A stretch of DNA of 64,000 nt from Chrysomallon squamiferum (taxonomy: Eukaryota; Mollusca; Gastropoda; Neomphalida; Peltospiridae), in NCBI GenBank assembly GCA_012295275.1, contig CM022676.1:160641-224640 (forward strand). Reading direction: 5' to 3'. This document shows positions 59,319-64,000 of this stretch, piece after piece. Each line of letters starts with the position of its first letter. Position 1 is the stretch's first letter. A model generated the notes under the pieces. The model worked only from the letters and a program-made list of their open reading frames with translations. It had not been told where the DNA came from and did not search any database. A program made the position numbers and the translations under genes.

Positions 59319-59326
59319 CTGTAGAT

Positions 59327-60340
59327 TATAGCAGCAAAGAATAATAATAATAATTTAAAAATATAAAAAAATAATAATAATAAATTCAAATATAATAAAA
59401 TAAAAACAAGATAAAAAGGAATAAAACGTGATAAATACCGGACATGTAATGTGATTTATGATGTAGATATAGATTAATATCTTTACACCGAAAATAACAA
59501 TTACTTTATGCAGGAAGAAAAAAGGAAGAAAAAAGAGAAAAAAAAAGGAATTTTTATGTAATGCAATTTCCTTAAATTATCACTAATAATATTGTTGTCG
59601 TTCGTTAACTTTCTTCTTCCGTCGTCTTTTTAGAGTAACATCGTCCTTTGACTTTGCTGCCTAATATACTTGACATTTGGTTATTTTGTCTAGAGAATAG
59701 ATTTTGTTTTTTCTTATGACCCTAAATCTCTTTCATTAATGTTCACAATATCCTTTTAATGATCCATTAAAAAATATAAATCTATAGAATTCTGTGAAAA
59801 TTTCATGAAACAAACTGGGTTACATTAAACACCTTAATAAAAAAAAAAAAAAATAAGAACAAATTAGTGATATATTTGAATTAGGTCATAAGAGCGCTGA
59901 CATAAATTTTTTAAAGATTTACTAGTGTTGTTGTCGTTATTGTTGCTATTGTTATTGTTATTTAATTATATTTTTCCCCTAAAGCATCGTTTTTATAATA
60001 ATGTAGAGATATACAGATTGTGTCGTTTAATTTGTATTTGCTAGAAGTTTATTAATTGTTTGGAAAATACTCGACTCAAAAAACAAAAATCATAATAAAT
60101 AACAAAAACAGCAATAACAATAATAATAATTTTTTATAATAATAATAACAACAACAACAACAATAATTATAATAATAATAATAAACAATAAATAAATAAT
60201 ATTTTTTATAATACTGAATCAAGGGTTCGATTAAATGATCGATACCTATTACGTAAATTTCCTAAGTTAGGTTAGAAAATACGTATAATGCAGATATATT
60301 AATTTACCTAAAAGCTTAAATCTTTAAGGGATTAAATCAT

Positions 60341-60376
<36 letters not shown>

Positions 60377-60479
60377 AGAAAACTAAAAAGCACTCTTCCA
60401 TTTAAAAAAAAAAATATGACTTTTTCTTATAGCAGCAGAAAAGAAATGTATTGTAAAATTCTTTAATAGTGAAGGAATG
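59327..60479. other. AT-rich sequence, nothing recognised
   Basis: Contains several (AAT)n runs (59341-59390, 60118-60200) and a T run at 60344-60372. Confidence 0.7.
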
Positions 60480-61191
60480 TTCAGATGACCCAGTCGCAGT
60501 GTAATGCCTGTCCCTTAAACAAACTGTTCTTCCTGCGTCAGAAGAAAAGGTGAGAAACAGAAAGGTTACTTTCCTAAATGCATTTGGCTAAGAAAAGACA
60601 TGACTAAAATTTCCATTCAGTACCAGCTAGATCCAGAACTGCCACAACAGGACAACAAAAAAAAAAAACAACCTTATAAACAAATATTGCTGTAGATGTA
60701 GTTATGCAAAAAGTCATTTCTGATATGTGAAAGGAGGATATAGCGAAACATCAATAGAGCGCTAAACAGAATGAATACACATAGTTAAGATGCAAATCTC
60801 TCACAAGCCACCTTTTTACCATTTTTTCTTTGTACCTAGTTCTGAAAAAACAAACCCACTTCCTTTCATCTTTCACACCTATGAAGAGGCATCAATAAAA
60901 TTGCCAGACCCATATTTGCTAGGGCCAGAACTGCCACATGTAAGGAAATTGTAATATGGATATTATGAGTTAATTATACTACAGCCATAAAGCATAGCTG
61001 AAATACATAAGACAGAGGTGCGGGTGAAGAAAACGCTAATTATGAAACTGTTAGATATCATAATAGCAGTTAAGTAACAATCTCCACAGAGATCTGTTTC
61101 AGTTTCAGTCAGTCACTTTCACACGAGACATCACTGTACTGATGGATTACGATTCGATCTTAGTGTGGTGAAAAAACACTTTCTGTTTGAT

Positions 61192-61237
<46 letters not shown>

Positions 61238-61760
61238 GAACAAACTTTTCTTCCTGCGTCAGAAGAAAAGGCGACAAACAGAAAGGTTGGTTTCTTAAAT
61301 GCAGTTGGCTAAGAAAAGACATGAATAAAATGTCCAGACCCATACCAGCTAGAGCCAGAACTGGCACAGGTAAGAAAATTGTATATTATAACGAGTCAAT
61401 TATAGTAACAGCCATAAAGCATAGCTGACACTCCACAGAGATCTGTGTCAGATTCAGTCAATCACTTTCACCTCAGACGTGGATGTACTGATGGTTTACG
61501 ATTCGATGTCACTGGGGTCTAAAAATCCCATCTTTCTGAAATTTCCGTTAATACGGCTTACTTGAAGAACATAACTTCTACTACTTTGAAAAAATCTTGC
61601 GTTAACTGAATTAATCTCTGGAACATGAGTCCGACACCGTTATCAGTAAGAGACACAAAACATAGCTGAAATACACAGTAGAGATCTAGACAAGAGACAG
61701 AGGTGCGGGTGAAGAAACTGCTAGTTCTGAAACTGTTGGAAATCATGACAACAATTAAGT
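60480..61760 (+). repeat. Local duplication of a ~750-bp block
   Basis: TTCCTGCGTCAGAAGAAAAG occurs at about 60529 and 61249. CCATAAAGCATAGCTGA occurs at 60985 and again near 61412. GACAGAGGTGCGGGTGAAGA occurs at about 61011 and 61697. TACGATTCGAT occurs at 61148 and 61498. The copies are interleaved, so at least two duplication steps are implied. A (CA)n run lies at 61194-61231. Confidence 0.8.
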
Positions 61761-63938
<2,178 letters not shown>

Positions 63939-63980
<42 letters not shown>

Positions 63981-64000
63981 GGTGATTTTATTTGAATTTA
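63939..64000. repeat. (TA)n tract and window end
   Basis: A TA dinucleotide run continues to about 63976, then 24 bp of unassigned sequence. Confidence 0.9.

Overview
The window is eukaryotic, AT-rich, intron-bearing and repeat-dominated. Multi-exon genes with GT-AG phase-1 introns, thrombospondin type 1 (TSP1) and immunoglobulin (Ig) ectodomain exons, Tc1/mariner, hAT, Tigger/pogo and Tx1-like LINE remnants, and very long dinucleotide tracts point to an invertebrate metazoan. A mollusc, probably a cephalopod, is my inference and is not proven here. I saw no tRNA, rRNA or CRISPR.

Layout. 1-17510: a satellite block of 101-bp monomers interrupted by about sixteen copies of a ~370-bp (TA)n/A-rich spacer, with an inverted segment near its right end. 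18358-20394: TSP1 exons on the + strand, two intact, one with a length-shifting indel and one decayed. 20395-24262: a ~31-bp minisatellite whose unit carries the palindrome TGACGTCA (the CRE/ATF consensus). 24266-28001: a dispersed segment followed by a second satellite (40/42-bp monomers plus a TTTC-rich spacer, four higher-order copies). 28002-34640: rearranged pieces related to the Ig gene locus, a third copy of the dispersed segment, and a dead Tx1/L1-like LINE. 34665-39818: one apparently complete four-exon gene for a secreted, probably GPI-anchored protein with two Ig-like domains. 40456-49440: the dispersed segment again, with a ten-copy version of the second satellite. 49694-49861: a candidate last exon of unknown kind. 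50860-55435: a diverged tandem duplication, one half carrying a Tigger-like remnant with a fold-back. 58420-59318: an internally deleted hAT element with target-site duplication. 60480-61760: further local duplication. 62551-63938: a decayed Tc1/mariner element.

How it fits together. The two satellites share one ~42-bp ancestral monomer although they lie about 8 kb apart at the nearest. The dispersed segment carries a single unit resembling the CRE minisatellite unit, so the tandem repeats here look as if they grew from a small set of local sequences. The only genes I can support are the TSP1 exons and the Ig/GPI gene. Both are built from phase-1 symmetric ectodomain exons, and both are surrounded by the repeats. 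Most other open frames are by-products of satellites or microsatellites.
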